A stretch of 64,000 nt of DNA from Candidatus Freyarchaeota archaeon (lineage in GTDB: Archaea > Asgardarchaeota > Jordiarchaeia > Jordiarchaeales > Jordiarchaeaceae). This document shows, piece by piece, positions 18,143 through 26,779 of the stretch. How positions within the stretch are numbered: the stretch's first letter is position 1; every line of letters begins with the position of its first letter. The stretch lies in NCBI GenBank assembly GCA_030587365.1, contig JAUQZE010000003.1, forward strand, positions 62,001 through 126,000, read 5' to 3'. The position numbers and the translations under genes were made by a program. The notes beneath the pieces were generated by a model. The model worked only from the letters and a program-made list of their open reading frames with translations, ran no database searches and was not told the origin of the DNA.

Positions 18143-18914
18143 TTGGCGGAAGACTCCTACAGGGAACTCGTATCACTCTTAGTGGTCCTCCTTTCTCGGA
18201 CCAATACCAACCATTATAGGAGGATGGGCGGTCTATTTCTACAATTCGTACTTCGGCTCAATCGACATCGACATAGTAGGTGAAAGCCACCAAGGAAGAT
18301 TCATGGACATAATGGAGCGGTACGAAAGAACTCACGGATACGAGTTCACAGCAAAAGATCCTATTGGACTCGAAATTACATCCAGAAAACCGGTTTCCAA
18401 AAACGGCAAGATTATCGGCTACACGGAAATCGACTCATGCACGTTTGAGGATCCAAAACCCGCAAGCTTCCATGAAGACCCCGAGAAACAATTACCATAC
18501 TCATTAATAGCCCAGAAACAATATCATAGAGAAGTTAAACTAGAAGAAGATGCCGTGTGCTACATCCCAAGCAAACCTCTTTTGCTCCTGTACAAAATAA
18601 AGGCTGCAAGAGACAGAACCTACGACCTCAAAACCAGAGGAACAATAATTGAACCAGCCAAAGTAGAAGGGCTCCGCGGAAAAGTAACAGAAGATAGAGC
18701 CGACATTCTAGCACTAATAGACCCAAATCCAAAAGAAAGCATTATCAAAAAAAACTTTAACATAGACACTTTTCAAGATTTAGTTAAGAAATACAAACTA
18801 GTTCACATTAACACTATAAAAGAACTAACAAATCACCGTGACTCCATCCAACTCTACGACCCAAATCTGAAAATCGAACAGGTACAAGAATGGATCAAAA
18901 CAATTCTCAAATAG
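18143..18914 (+). pseudogene. AbiEii-like nucleotidyltransferase, frameshifted near its start
   Basis: The first frame gives EILAEDSYRELVSLLVVLLS; the reading must then slip near 18190 to give PTIIGGWAVYFYNS and SIDIDIV. GGWAV followed by DID is the catalytic NTase motif, and the body then runs unbroken to 18914. Without the slip, only a product starting at the ATG at 18303 could be made, and that lacks the catalytic motif. This is either a true loss of the toxin or a sequencing error. It pairs with the antitoxin ending at 18138. Confidence 0.65.
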
Positions 18915-19102
18915 AAATTATGCTTCGGCACATTCACTGAAAAATTTCACTATAGCGTGGATAAACACAATTAAACTTCTTAACCATTAAATATAATCTT
19001 CATTAAAATATACTTATTCTCAAGTTCGAAATAATAACGAAAAATAGATATTCTTGAACCTCACAATATGCTCTAAATGAATAAAAGGGAGTGGAAGTCC
19101 CA

Positions 19103-19339
19103 ATGAGTCTTAGTTACAAAACAGATCTTAAACAAAACGAAATAAGATCAATATCCGAGGATTATTTAGAAGAGAAATGATACAGAATCGACATAAAAGG
19201 TTATGCAATAGAAGCGAATCTGCCTATCGAAAAAAATAACAAAATCACGGTCGATGCTACCTCTAAAGGAAAATTCACCATAACCTTCGAAGGCAAAAGA
19301 GTTTTAGAAGACGCAGTGAACTTAATATACTTTTTTTGA
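19103..19339 (+). pseudogene. Broken paralogue of the zinc-ribbon gene at 19597
   Basis: From an ATG at 19103 the frame reads MSLSYKTDLKQNEIRS, has an in-frame TGA after EEK, and goes on KITVDATSKGKFTITFEGKR to LEDAVNLIYFF. It matches QLTYKTD, ISVEATSKGTFTIMWEGRR and EDALKLCD of the intact protein downstream. The central part and the zinc ribbon are gone. Confidence 0.65.
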
Positions 19340-19596
19340 AGTGACCCAACAAAAACAAACTAGAAAAGCTATCAATTCAGGAACCAAAAAAATCAAGAAA
19401 TTTACAAAAATCAAGGATACAGACGTGGGTATACCTCTTTTCAAGATCAAAATCATTCATTCACAAACCAAGAATAAACTCGATGAATTTTTCCATTTTC
19501 ATTCCCAATCATTTTCATTTCCTTAAACTAAAAATTTAAATATTTTTTAAAATAATATTTTTGGATTAAAGTGAGGAGTAGTAATGAATAGAGAAA

Positions 19597-20025
19597 TTGG
19601 TGATTCTAACGCAGCTTACATATAAAACTGATTATTCCCAAGAACAAATAATAACACAATGCAGAAATTACCTAAAAAAATCGGGATACCAAGTTAAACA
19701 AAATGGCAACACACTGGAAGCAAAGGGTGGCCGGGATATTAGCAAAAAAGGTTGGGCTCTGTATTTTTTAGCACCTAGGCCAATTGCGGATGCTTATCTG
19801 TGGACTCGAACGCGAAACATAATCTCAGTAGAAGCTACTAGTAAAGGGACATTCACAATCATGTGGGAAGGCAGAAGAGCTACTGAGGACGCCCTGAAAT
19901 TATGCGACATGCTCAGATGTGACGAAGTCCATTTAGAAGAATCATATAAATACTGTCCACATTGCGGAGCCACATTATTGGAAGGAGACAGTTACTGTGC
20001 AGAATGCGGACAAGAGATACTCTAG
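19597..20025 (+). CDS. Hypothetical protein with C-terminal zinc ribbon
   Basis: The 142-residue reading frame has an alpha/beta N-terminal part and a C-terminal CPHCG followed by CAECG, a double-CxxC zinc ribbon. I do not recognise the N-terminal family. The start is uncertain: the best ribosome site (GAGGAG) precedes an ATG at 19584 that is in another frame and closes at once, so either TTG at 19597 or GTG at 19600 is used or one base is missing. A decayed copy sits just upstream. Confidence 0.6.
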   Translation: MVILTQLTYKTDYSQEQIITQCRNYLKKSGYQVKQNGNTLEAKGGRDISKKGWALYFLAPRPIADAYLWTRTRNIISVEATSKGTFTIMWEGRRATEDALKLCDMLRCDEVHLEESYKYCPHCGATLLEGDSYCAECGQEIL

Positions 20026-20111
20026 ACAAATATTGAAAAGTAAAGAAAAAATGCAAAATTAGCCAATGCCCAAATATTAAACAAAAACAATCAACTTGAT
20101 TGTTGGAATAA

Positions 20112-20217
20112 TTGAAAACTAGGCAACCTTTTCCACAAGACTGAAAGTGAAAAAGAAAAAGTAGTTGAACACGAACTCACTAGCTTCCAAAGTAAAGGAC
20201 TGAAAACTAACCCACCT
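20112..20217. repeat. Two gene-tail scraps: isocitrate lyase family end and DUF488 end
   Basis: AAAACTAGGCAACC with the following CTGAAAG (20115-20150) matches the dispersed tail repeat. Next, GAACACGAACTCAC and CTTCCAAAGTAAAGGAC (20166-20205) match the 3' end of the DUF488 gene at 17190-17235. Neither carries an ORF. Both together suggest that the tail of the DUF488 locus was copied to this place. Confidence 0.4.
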
Positions 20218-20243
20218 GTTAACCAATTTCACTACTTTCCCTT

Positions 20244-20705
20244 TTAGAGGATATCTTCGAGAAATATGATGTGTACATCAAAGGGGTTCTTTTCATTCTC
20301 ATTAACTAATTCCTTTTCCCTAACAGCGAAGAGCGCGGGTGCAGAAACGTATTTAGCTAAACCGAGAGTGAAGCAATCAGCCAATGAGATTCTACGCTCA
20401 CACTTATAACGCGCTGAGATTTCGAAGATACGACCTACATCCTCAACTATAAAGTACCCTGACTCAATTAGACCCGTAACTTTCTCGTCAGCTAACTTCC
20501 AACCAATACGCCTGCAAAGAATATACAATACCTCTGCCAATGTAATATGTGTCACGTGGGGAAGTATCCCCTCATCCCGAATTGCTTTCTTTATCGTTTC
20601 CACTCTACTTGCTGATAACAATAATTCTATGACTATACCTGCATCAAATACTACCCTACCCTTCGGAAGCTCCTCTTCCGTGGGCCTTTCCTTCCTCTCT
20701 TTCAA
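20244..20705 (-). CDS. PIN-domain toxin (VapC-like)
   Basis: This ribonuclease toxin of about 150 residues has the PIN acidic residues at VVFDAG, TLAEVLY and SLADCFTLG. VapC toxins cleave tRNA or rRNA and are held in check by the partner. The reading starts at TTG 20705, inside the antitoxin gene, and overlaps it by 50 bases, so expression is coupled. A shorter start is possible since the family usually begins just before the FDAG motif. Confidence 0.85.
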   Translation of the reverse strand: MKERKERPTEEELPKGRVVFDAGIVIELLLSASRVETIKKAIRDEGILPHVTHITLAEVLYILCRRIGWKLADEKVTGLIESGYFIVEDVGRIFEISARYKCERRISLADCFTLGLAKYVSAPALFAVREKELVNENEKNPFDVHIIFLEDIL

Positions 20706-20937
20706 GATCTATCCTCCGCTCTTCCACAAGGTCTTTAACAACCAAGTCAGGATGGATTCCCTCCACCGGTTTACAAGCCTCTTCCAACAGTTCAGGCCTT
20801 CTTCTCCTCTGAAGAACCAAGTGCATTATAACATCCTCAAAATCCACCTTTCTCCCCCACTTCAACTGTAACCTAGCCATCTCCCGCAACAACTCCTTTT
20901 TAACAGCCTCAGAAAGAGAGATCGTAGTACGCTTCAT
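20656..20937 (-). CDS. VapB-like ribbon-helix-helix antitoxin
   Basis: This 93-residue protein begins MKRTTISLSEAVKKELLREM, a ribbon-helix-helix DNA-binding start, followed by a charged toxin-binding tail. GGAGTG precedes the ATG. It overlaps the PIN toxin gene. Family members bind the operon promoter together with the toxin. Confidence 0.8.
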   Translation of the reverse strand: MKRTTISLSEAVKKELLREMARLQLKWGRKVDFEDVIMHLVLQRRRRPELLEEACKPVEGIHPDLVVKDLVEERRIDLEREEGKAHGRGASEG

Positions 20938-21333
20938 AATTGACCACTCCAGCTTCCAAAATGCTTCTAATCATCCTAACTCCTAGAAGGAATATTCAAT
21001 ATATAAATATTATTCAAAGTATACAAAATATTAATAGAGTGTTTAAAATATTGACCCATCCCACAGTATATAAAAATGTTAGACAATTTCGCTAAACTCC
21101 CTCCCAAAAAATTCCTGAAAATGTTCATCACATAAACGGAGCTAAGAGTGAGGTGAGATAACAATAGATAAGGAGCAAAAACCGACCTACACCTAGCTCA
21201 GATTGTAAAGACGGAAGAAACTTTCACCTTTTTCACTCACGAAAACCCTATAACAATATTCAAAAAAGTATCTGAATTACACAAATCAAATAAAAAGTTA
21301 AACTAATATTTTTTCCAGATTGAAAGGTAATTC
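20938..21333. other. Intergenic, no gene recognised
   Basis: This 396-base stretch is AT-rich, with stop codons in all frames I read. The 20940-21000 part should carry the vapBC promoter. I see no RNA gene or repeat. Confidence 0.3.
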
Positions 21334-22142
21334 TCACTTAGCGGAAAGCAAGTCAATTTCTTCCTTCTTTAACTTAATATCAGCCGCCTGAGCATTAGAC
21401 TCCACATGTTCCATCTTGAGCGCTTTAGGAATAGCAATCATATTTTCGTGATTAATAAGCCAAGCAATCGCAATCTGCTGAATCGTAGCCTTATGACTCT
21501 TAGCAACCTTCTCCAAGTTCTCTCTAAGCTCCCCCTTCAGATCCGTAAAACCGGAATGCGCTAAGGGGCTGTAAGCGGTCACCGTCACCCCTTCCTTTTG
21601 GTAGAATGGCAAGACTCATTAATGTGCACCTGATGCTGTAAGTGAACCTTCAACTGGTTATCCACAAGCTCGTATTTTTTGAGATAACTCTGAGCCTTCT
21701 TGAATTGTTTAACCGAGAAATTACTAACTCCAATATACCGGGTTTTACCCTCTTTAACCAATTCTTCCATCACTCCCAGCATCTGTTTAATGGTTAAAGG
21801 AATAGGCCAATGAACCAGATACAAATCTACACTCTTCAACCCTAACCTCTTCAAACTGTTATAAGCCGCCTTCATAGAACCCCCATGAGTAACATGCATC
21901 GGAAACAATTTAGTGGTTATAAAAAGATCATCCCTATCATACTCAGCAACAACCTCACCCACAGCCCTCTCCGCAACACCCCAAGCATAAACCTCAGCCG
22001 TATCAATATGAGTCATCCCCAAATCGATACCCTTCCTCAAACTATCCTTAAACTGCTCAGAGTTACCACGATTAAGCCCCCAAGTACCCTGACCCAAGAC
22101 ACTAATCTTCTCCCCAGTATTACCCAACTCCACCATTCTCAT
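21334..22142 (-). pseudogene. Aldo/keto reductase, one frameshift
   Basis: The first part, from the ATG at 22142 (MRMVELGNTGEKIS), holds the catalytic Asp/Tyr region (HIDTAEVYAWG), the Lys/His region (LYLVHWPI) and GVSNFSV. The protein breaks at about 21610, where NES is followed by HSTKRKG instead of PFYQKEG. The next frame carries on PFYQKEGVTVTAYSPLA to the normal end, IPKALKMEHVESNA. A single base change would restore a full-length NAD(P)H-dependent reductase, so a sequencing error cannot be excluded. Confidence 0.75.
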
Positions 22143-22268
22143 AGAATCACAGAAACCATTCCCAAATATTAATACTTTTTCCATATCACAAAAAAGAGAA
22201 ACCCAAAACATATATGTGCACGGATAAATTAGGTAATTATTCGTAATGAGTTATACACCAAATAGGAG

Positions 22269-22601
22269 ATGGTAGGTACGGCGTTTAAAGCACTCTTCCT
22301 CGCCCACGCCCCGGACGGGGATCCGAAGAAGAACAGGTGCGTGATTGAAACAGGCAAGTACAAACTCTTCGTAGTAGTGGTCAAAAACCAAGAACAAGCA
22401 CTTGAGGAAACCAAAAACCACGTCAAAAAAGAAGGCATACACTCAATCCTCCTCTGCCCCGGATTCACACACAAAAACATCGCAGAGATTCAAGAAACAG
22501 CAGGAGAAAAAGTCGGAGTCTACGTAGCCAGAGGAGACAGCCCAAGCAACCAGATTGCAATGCAAGTAATGCAAAAAGAAGGCTGGTTCCCACAAAAGTG
22601 A
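22269..22601 (+). CDS. DUF6506-type small protein, intact copy
   Basis: This 110-residue protein begins with TAFKALFLAHAPDGD and contains ILLCPGFTHKN and GVYVARGD, marks of the small DUF6506 family. The function is unknown. A second copy at 29102-29424 has nearly the same sequence but its 5' end is split by a 651-base insert. The flanking DNA (22208-22268 and 28381-28440) is also shared, so the whole gene was duplicated. Confidence 0.7.
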   Translation: MVGTAFKALFLAHAPDGDPKKNRCVIETGKYKLFVVVVKNQEQALEETKNHVKKEGIHSILLCPGFTHKNIAEIQETAGEKVGVYVARGDSPSNQIAMQVMQKEGWFPQK

Positions 22602-22644
22602 AAAAAGAATAAAAAACGAATCCAAACAGGAGACCACTCCAAAA

Positions 22645-22923
22645 CTAGGCATACTTTTTCTCGAGATCGAAAGCTTCCTTCCACAGGCTGAGATTAAGCT
22701 CCACAAATTTTTCCATTTTTTTAATCTGCTCCATAGTAGTACCCTTCTCCTTCAGCTCCTTTAGAATGGAGAAGCAAGCCTCAATGGTAGCAGCAAGAGT
22801 GGTACCAGGGAAAATCACCAGCGCAAAGCCCATCTCTTCCAATTCCTGAACTGTAAATTGAGGAGTCCGACCACCCTCAGCTATGTTAACTAAAAGAGGA
22901 ACCTCAAAGCTCCGAGTAATCTG
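22645..22923 (-). pseudogene. C-terminal remnant of an isocitrate lyase / PEP mutase family gene
   Basis: The reverse strand reads LLVNIAEGGRTPQFTVQELE, then EMGFALVIFPGTTLAA and KELKEKGTT, ending DLEKKYA. This is the end of the isocitrate lyase/PEP mutase barrel (the NxxEGGxTP and IFPGTT motifs). The catalytic N-terminal two thirds are missing, and the remnant abuts a DUF2283 scrap at 22924. Shorter pieces of the same tail lie at 9.5, 17.4, 20.1, 29.5 and 31.6 kb. Confidence 0.75.
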
Positions 22924-22974
22924 CAGTTAAAAAGAAACCAATCTCTATAAATCTTAAAGGTCGCACCGCTTAAA
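22924..22974 (+). pseudogene. C-terminal scrap of a DUF2283 gene
   Basis: Frame +1 reads LKKKPISINLKGRTA and a stop. It matches LKEKPISVNLKGHIVS at the end of the intact protein at 61109-61324 and ISLKARTA at 11450-11482. The junction with the lyase remnant marks a recombination point. Confidence 0.55.
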
Positions 22975-23060
22975 CAACAAGTAGTATGGAAAGAAGGATC
23001 AGTGAAGGCATAGAACCTTAAATTATTTTATCTTATTATGGTGGTTTGGAGTTTGTTATT

Positions 23061-23150
23061 ATGACAGGTGAGGATTTTGAGAAGAAAATCCGTAGAGTAT
23101 GGGATCAGACTCCCAGCGGGGCGAGCCCTACACCACACCCGTAGAATATC
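23061..23150 (+). pseudogene. N-terminal scrap of the 156-residue hypothetical gene
   Basis: An ATG followed by TGEDFEKKIRRVWDQ matches ADDDFEKEIRAVRGQ at 8910. Frame is lost after the Gln, though SPG-like and EPYTTPVE-like DNA can still be seen. No further ORF follows before 23238. Confidence 0.6.
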
Positions 23151-23237
23151 TAGTAATTAAATCAAAAACTTAATATTTAATTGAGTCTTAATAAAAAATA
23201 ATGGAGTTCTAAGAACTCTGTGGGGAGATGTTTTTAA

Positions 23238-24698
23238 ATGGAGATAGATATCAAAGACGAATACGATGTAATAATTTTAGGTGGGGGCATTACAGGTCTT
23301 ATAGTAGGAAATTTCTTGCAAAAAAAAGGTTTTTCCACTTTAATCGTGGAGAAGATGCCACTAGCAGGTGGTAAATGTTCTGAACTAAACTGGCATGGCG
23401 TAAAATTCGACCATTTCGGTCATTGGGATACCGTCTACGGAACAACTAATCCAAAAGAAGGTACGTTCTATCGCGCATGTAGAGAAGCCGGTGTGAAACT
23501 TGAGTTAAATCCATTGTCTTGGAGAGTAGGATTCATTAAGAAAGGAGCGACTGAGCCTGAATACGCATCAATTGACGACTGGAAGGGTGGTAAAGCAATG
23601 TTAGATTTTGCTAAATTAATGACTGGGATAGAATTAAACGAATCACAAAAAGAAGAATTCACCCAAACTATTGAAAAGATGGCATCCCATTCCGAAGAAG
23701 AACTGATGACAATGACTTATGTGACATTAAAAGAATGGATTGACCAAAATGTTAAAGATGAACTGGTAAAGATGTTTTTTACTCTGGTGAGTACTGTAAC
23801 TGATACTCCTGTTGATGAACTTGCTTTTTCTCACACTGCTTGGATGACAGGGAATTTAACACAAGGGAAGTCTGTTTATGCAACTGTTAGCGGAGGGTCA
23901 TCATTCAAAACATTTATAACACCCTTGGTTGAGTCCGCCAAAAAAAATGATGCAGATATCTTAACTAATTATACTGCACAAGAAATTGTAATTAAAGATA
24001 ATGCCGTAAATAGCGTTTGGGTTATGAATAATTCAACATTTTTAAACTATAAAATCAAGGCAAAAAATATTATTGTTAATATACCACTCTACGATGCTTA
24101 TCCCAAACTGTTAAAGGATGAAATGTTGAACAATGACGAATTAGAATATATTAAACGACTCATAAAAACATATACTAGAGATCTGTCATGTTATTTCATA
24201 TTGGAAAAAGACACTATAAAAGATCTTCCTGGGCATTTCCATGCTTTTGATGTTACTTCGGGCATTCCTATCTATATTGGTGAGATCTGCCAGCAGAAAA
24301 ACTTTGGAGCTATCATACCGGACGAATATGATTATCTTCAGATCTACATCCCCGGAGGGCGAGCCGGAGGCTTCTTGATGTATGAAGGTGACCCAAACAA
24401 GGTTTCCTATGAAACGCTGGAAGAAATCAAAAATAAAGTTCTCGGAATCATCAGTAAATGGATGGTACCCGGTTTCAATGATAAGATTCTGTACTCCGCA
24501 ATTACTTGGTCACCTAATTTCGGCCGATACTGCGTGATGGCATTTCCTACAAATGTTGAACCCAAATCAAAGAAAATCAATGGGCTTTACTTCGCAAGTG
24601 ATACGGTTGATTGCACCTGCATTGGCAAACTTGGCTTAGAAAAATGCGGCGAAGTCGCCCTAAGATGCACCAAAGCGTTTCTGGAGAATAACGAGTAG
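23238..24698 (+). CDS. FAD-dependent amine-oxidase / phytoene-desaturase-like protein
   Basis: This 486-residue flavoprotein opens with DVIILGGGITGLIVGNFL and VEKMPLAGGKCSEL, the dinucleotide-binding and GG motifs of the phytoene dehydrogenase and amine oxidase superfamily. It closes with YFASDTVDCTCIGKLGLEKC near residue 455, the C-terminal FAD contact. GGGGAGA lies before the ATG. The substrate cannot be read from the sequence; isoprenoid or other lipid desaturation or isomerisation are options. It stands alone with no carotenoid genes near it. Confidence 0.8.
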   Translation: MEIDIKDEYDVIILGGGITGLIVGNFLQKKGFSTLIVEKMPLAGGKCSELNWHGVKFDHFGHWDTVYGTTNPKEGTFYRACREAGVKLELNPLSWRVGFIKKGATEPEYASIDDWKGGKAMLDFAKLMTGIELNESQKEEFTQTIEKMASHSEEELMTMTYVTLKEWIDQNVKDELVKMFFTLVSTVTDTPVDELAFSHTAWMTGNLTQGKSVYATVSGGSSFKTFITPLVESAKKNDADILTNYTAQEIVIKDNAVNSVWVMNNSTFLNYKIKAKNIIVNIPLYDAYPKLLKDEMLNNDELEYIKRLIKTYTRDLSCYFILEKDTIKDLPGHFHAFDVTSGIPIYIGEICQQKNFGAIIPDEYDYLQIYIPGGRAGGFLMYEGDPNKVSYETLEEIKNKVLGIISKWMVPGFNDKILYSAITWSPNFGRYCVMAFPTNVEPKSKKINGLYFASDTVDCTCIGKLGLEKCGEVALRCTKAFLENNE

Positions 24699-24804
24699 AG
24701 CCTAATTTTTTTATTCTAATCTAATTAAAATACCATTAGAGTATAATAGCATATGTCTAAGCTCCCCCCCTCTAACCCCCAAAAAAATCATCAAGATACT
24801 CGAA

Positions 24805-25047
24805 TCATCCATAAACTCTTGACCTCCAATCAATGTTTACTATTAATATTACATTTTCATCCGGATAAACCTCACACAGAATTCTATAATCACCAACCCT
24901 CATTCTAAATAGCTTTTCCTTACTTCCAAAAACTCCCCGCACACTAGGCGGAAACGAATTATCCGCCAACTCTTCTACTTTAGTTATCAAGCGAGTATAA
25001 ACATTCTTGGGAAATTTTTAAAAAAATATTTGTAAGCTAGTACTCCA
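24805..25047 (-). pseudogene. RelE/ParE-type toxin, broken copy
   Basis: The end (ITKVEELADNSFPPSVRGVF to VNIDWRSRVYG) matches the intact toxin at 32865-33125 closely, but the N-terminal part is frameshifted in a T-run near 25010-25030 and the start codon region is lost. No antitoxin gene lies upstream; instead an acyl-CoA synthetase fragment begins at 25058. Confidence 0.7.
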
Positions 25048-25057
25048 ACATAAAAAA

Positions 25058-25455
25058 TCATAATTCTCTATTCCTGCCCAACTTGTATTGATATAGTCTT
25101 GAAAGAGTTTCTGCCACATCACGGACTGACCGGAAAACGGGCAGATTCACGTTAAGAAACGCACCCTTAATCTTCACCTCAAGTTCAGGATAGATACTCG
25201 GAGTAACAGCCAACATTATAGGCTTACCAAACTCACCCATAATTCTCTTACAGGCACCACCCAAGACCGTTACTAACTCTTCGACGAACTTCGTCTCTAC
25301 AACTGAATACGCCTGAACTGCTCAGGCCTAATCTTAACGATTAATGAATGAATATGCTCATCACCAGCCACAATACCCAAGGCTTCAGGCAACACACCAT
25401 ACCGAAGAGCATACCAAGTATCAAGAGGATTCCTAACACGCGAACTAAGACTTTC
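25058..25455 (-). pseudogene. 3' fragment of an ADP-forming acyl-CoA synthetase alpha gene
   Basis: The piece reads RVRNPLDTWYALRYGVLPEA, HIHSLIV and RPEQF, slips frame at about 25315, then gives ELVTVLGGACKRIMGEFGKP to the end YQYKLGRNREL. It matches the last third of the full gene at 26780-28195. The N-terminal domains are missing. Confidence 0.75.
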
Positions 25456-25539
25456 CGTAGCTTTTATGCGTCAACAACTCATTGTGTCAGCTAGTACATT
25501 ATCAACATCAAGTGCAATTTTCGCATTTATTAGCCCTTC

Positions 25540-26511
25540 TTAATCCAATGAGTGTTGATAATATGAATCAAGTTTCCTCTCTTCTGCTTTTAGAGGCGTT
25601 TCGTCAAGAAATTTTAGAACTTCCTTATCCGATTCTATAGGAGTTACACCCATTTCCAAAAACGCCTTAAAACCCCTCTCAGCCCGTTCATTATCTTTTG
25701 GTTTAAGTGCAAATACTTTCCGTCCCTGGGAAAGCGCAATTCTCACCTGATGAACAGTACCCCCTTCAGCATCAGACTCTATTACAACCACGCAACGCGA
25801 GATTCCACTAGTTATTCGATTTCGCTGCACGAACTTGCTCGGAGCGGATTTATCCGATGGTTTCTCGAAGCGTTCGCTTAATACTGCCCCTCTTTTCTCG
25901 ATGTCTTTTAGGAACTCAGCATGCTCTGGTGGATATACGGGAACCATCCATGGTAATACGGCTATTGTCCTGCCCCCAGAAGCTTCTAGTGCTCCATAGT
26001 GAGCCCATATATCAATTCCCCTAGCAAGTCCGCTAACAATAGTATATCCCTTAGATGCGATGGATCTACTCAATTTTCTAGCCATCGTGTGACCATAAAG
26101 CGACGCGTTACGAGTCCCCACTACTGCAACACAGTTATGAAAATCCTTAACCGAACCCTTATGCAAAATTAGCAAAGGAGAATCATCCAACTCCCTTAAC
26201 ATCTCTGGATAGTCATCATCTATATAACGTATTATCTTGACGCTCATCTGATCCAAAGACTCAAGCATTTTCCAGTAATTTTCTAGGCGAATTTTATTTT
26301 TATGCTCATTAAATTTACGAATAGTTTTATCGTCCAATCCCAATTTATAAAAATACGAGTCAGAAGCGTTCCAAAACAATTTCATTGATCCAAGCTCTTG
26401 AACCGCATTAGCGACTTTTCTAGTTGAAATCAAGTCAAGCTTGTCCTGAAGGGCCAGCCAATATATATTTTCTGTAACCGACTGAGAGTTGGACAAGTTT
26501 TTTCCTTCCAT
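25540..26511 (-). CDS. dprA: DprA/Smf-like DNA-processing protein
   Basis: This protein of about 323 residues has an N-terminal helical region and a DprA Rossmann domain with VAVVGTRNASLYG, IVSGLARGID and ESDAEGGTVHQ. DprA loads recombinase onto incoming single strands in bacteria; archaeal and defence-linked copies have less clear jobs. The ATG at 26511 is chosen because the family starts shortly before the helical part. The gene upstream, at 26513-26677, ends two bases before this ATG on the same strand, so they form an operon. Confidence 0.85.
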   Translation of the reverse strand: MEGKNLSNSQSVTENIYWLALQDKLDLISTRKVANAVQELGSMKLFWNASDSYFYKLGLDDKTIRKFNEHKNKIRLENYWKMLESLDQMSVKIIRYIDDDYPEMLRELDDSPLLILHKGSVKDFHNCVAVVGTRNASLYGHTMARKLSRSIASKGYTIVSGLARGIDIWAHYGALEASGGRTIAVLPWMVPVYPPEHAEFLKDIEKRGAVLSERFEKPSDKSAPSKFVQRNRITSGISRCVVVIESDAEGGTVHQVRIALSQGRKVFALKPKDNERAERGFKAFLEMGVTPIESDKEVLKFLDETPLKAEERKLDSYYQHSLD

Positions 26512-26512
26512 A

Positions 26513-26677
26513 TCAAATACCAACCAAAACAGCTCTACCAGCCACTAAAACATTTATCACTTCCGCTCCGGCATTACACCTAAGACAATACGGCTCTTTA
26601 AGAAGAGTATAGTCTCCCATGAATTTATTCCTATAAGTAACAGTAATCCTGTCACCTTTATAATCGCAATTCCACAT
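26513..26677 (-). CDS. Small beta-rich protein with CxxC, upstream of dprA
   Basis: This 54-residue protein begins MWNCDYKGDRITVTYRNK and has CLRC in the middle. Most of it is predicted strand. A longer start is open, but GGAGGTG lies about 11 bases before the ATG at 26677 and fits that start. I do not recognise the family. It ends two bases before the dprA start, so coupled translation and a shared role are likely. Confidence 0.5.
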   Translation of the reverse strand: MWNCDYKGDRITVTYRNKFMGDYTLLKEPYCLRCNAGAEVINVLVAGRAVLVGI

Positions 26678-26779
26678 CTTGTTCGCCACACCTCCACTGT
26701 TCAGAACAATTTCAAATATATAAACCCGCTTTATTAAAAATCGTAAGTTCGTGCTTCTTTTCAAAATCAGAAACTATCC

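Noticed and set aside
19341..19526. 61-codon frame after the decayed zinc-ribbon copy
   Set aside because: Lys-rich low-complexity translation with no ribosome site or homologous feature.
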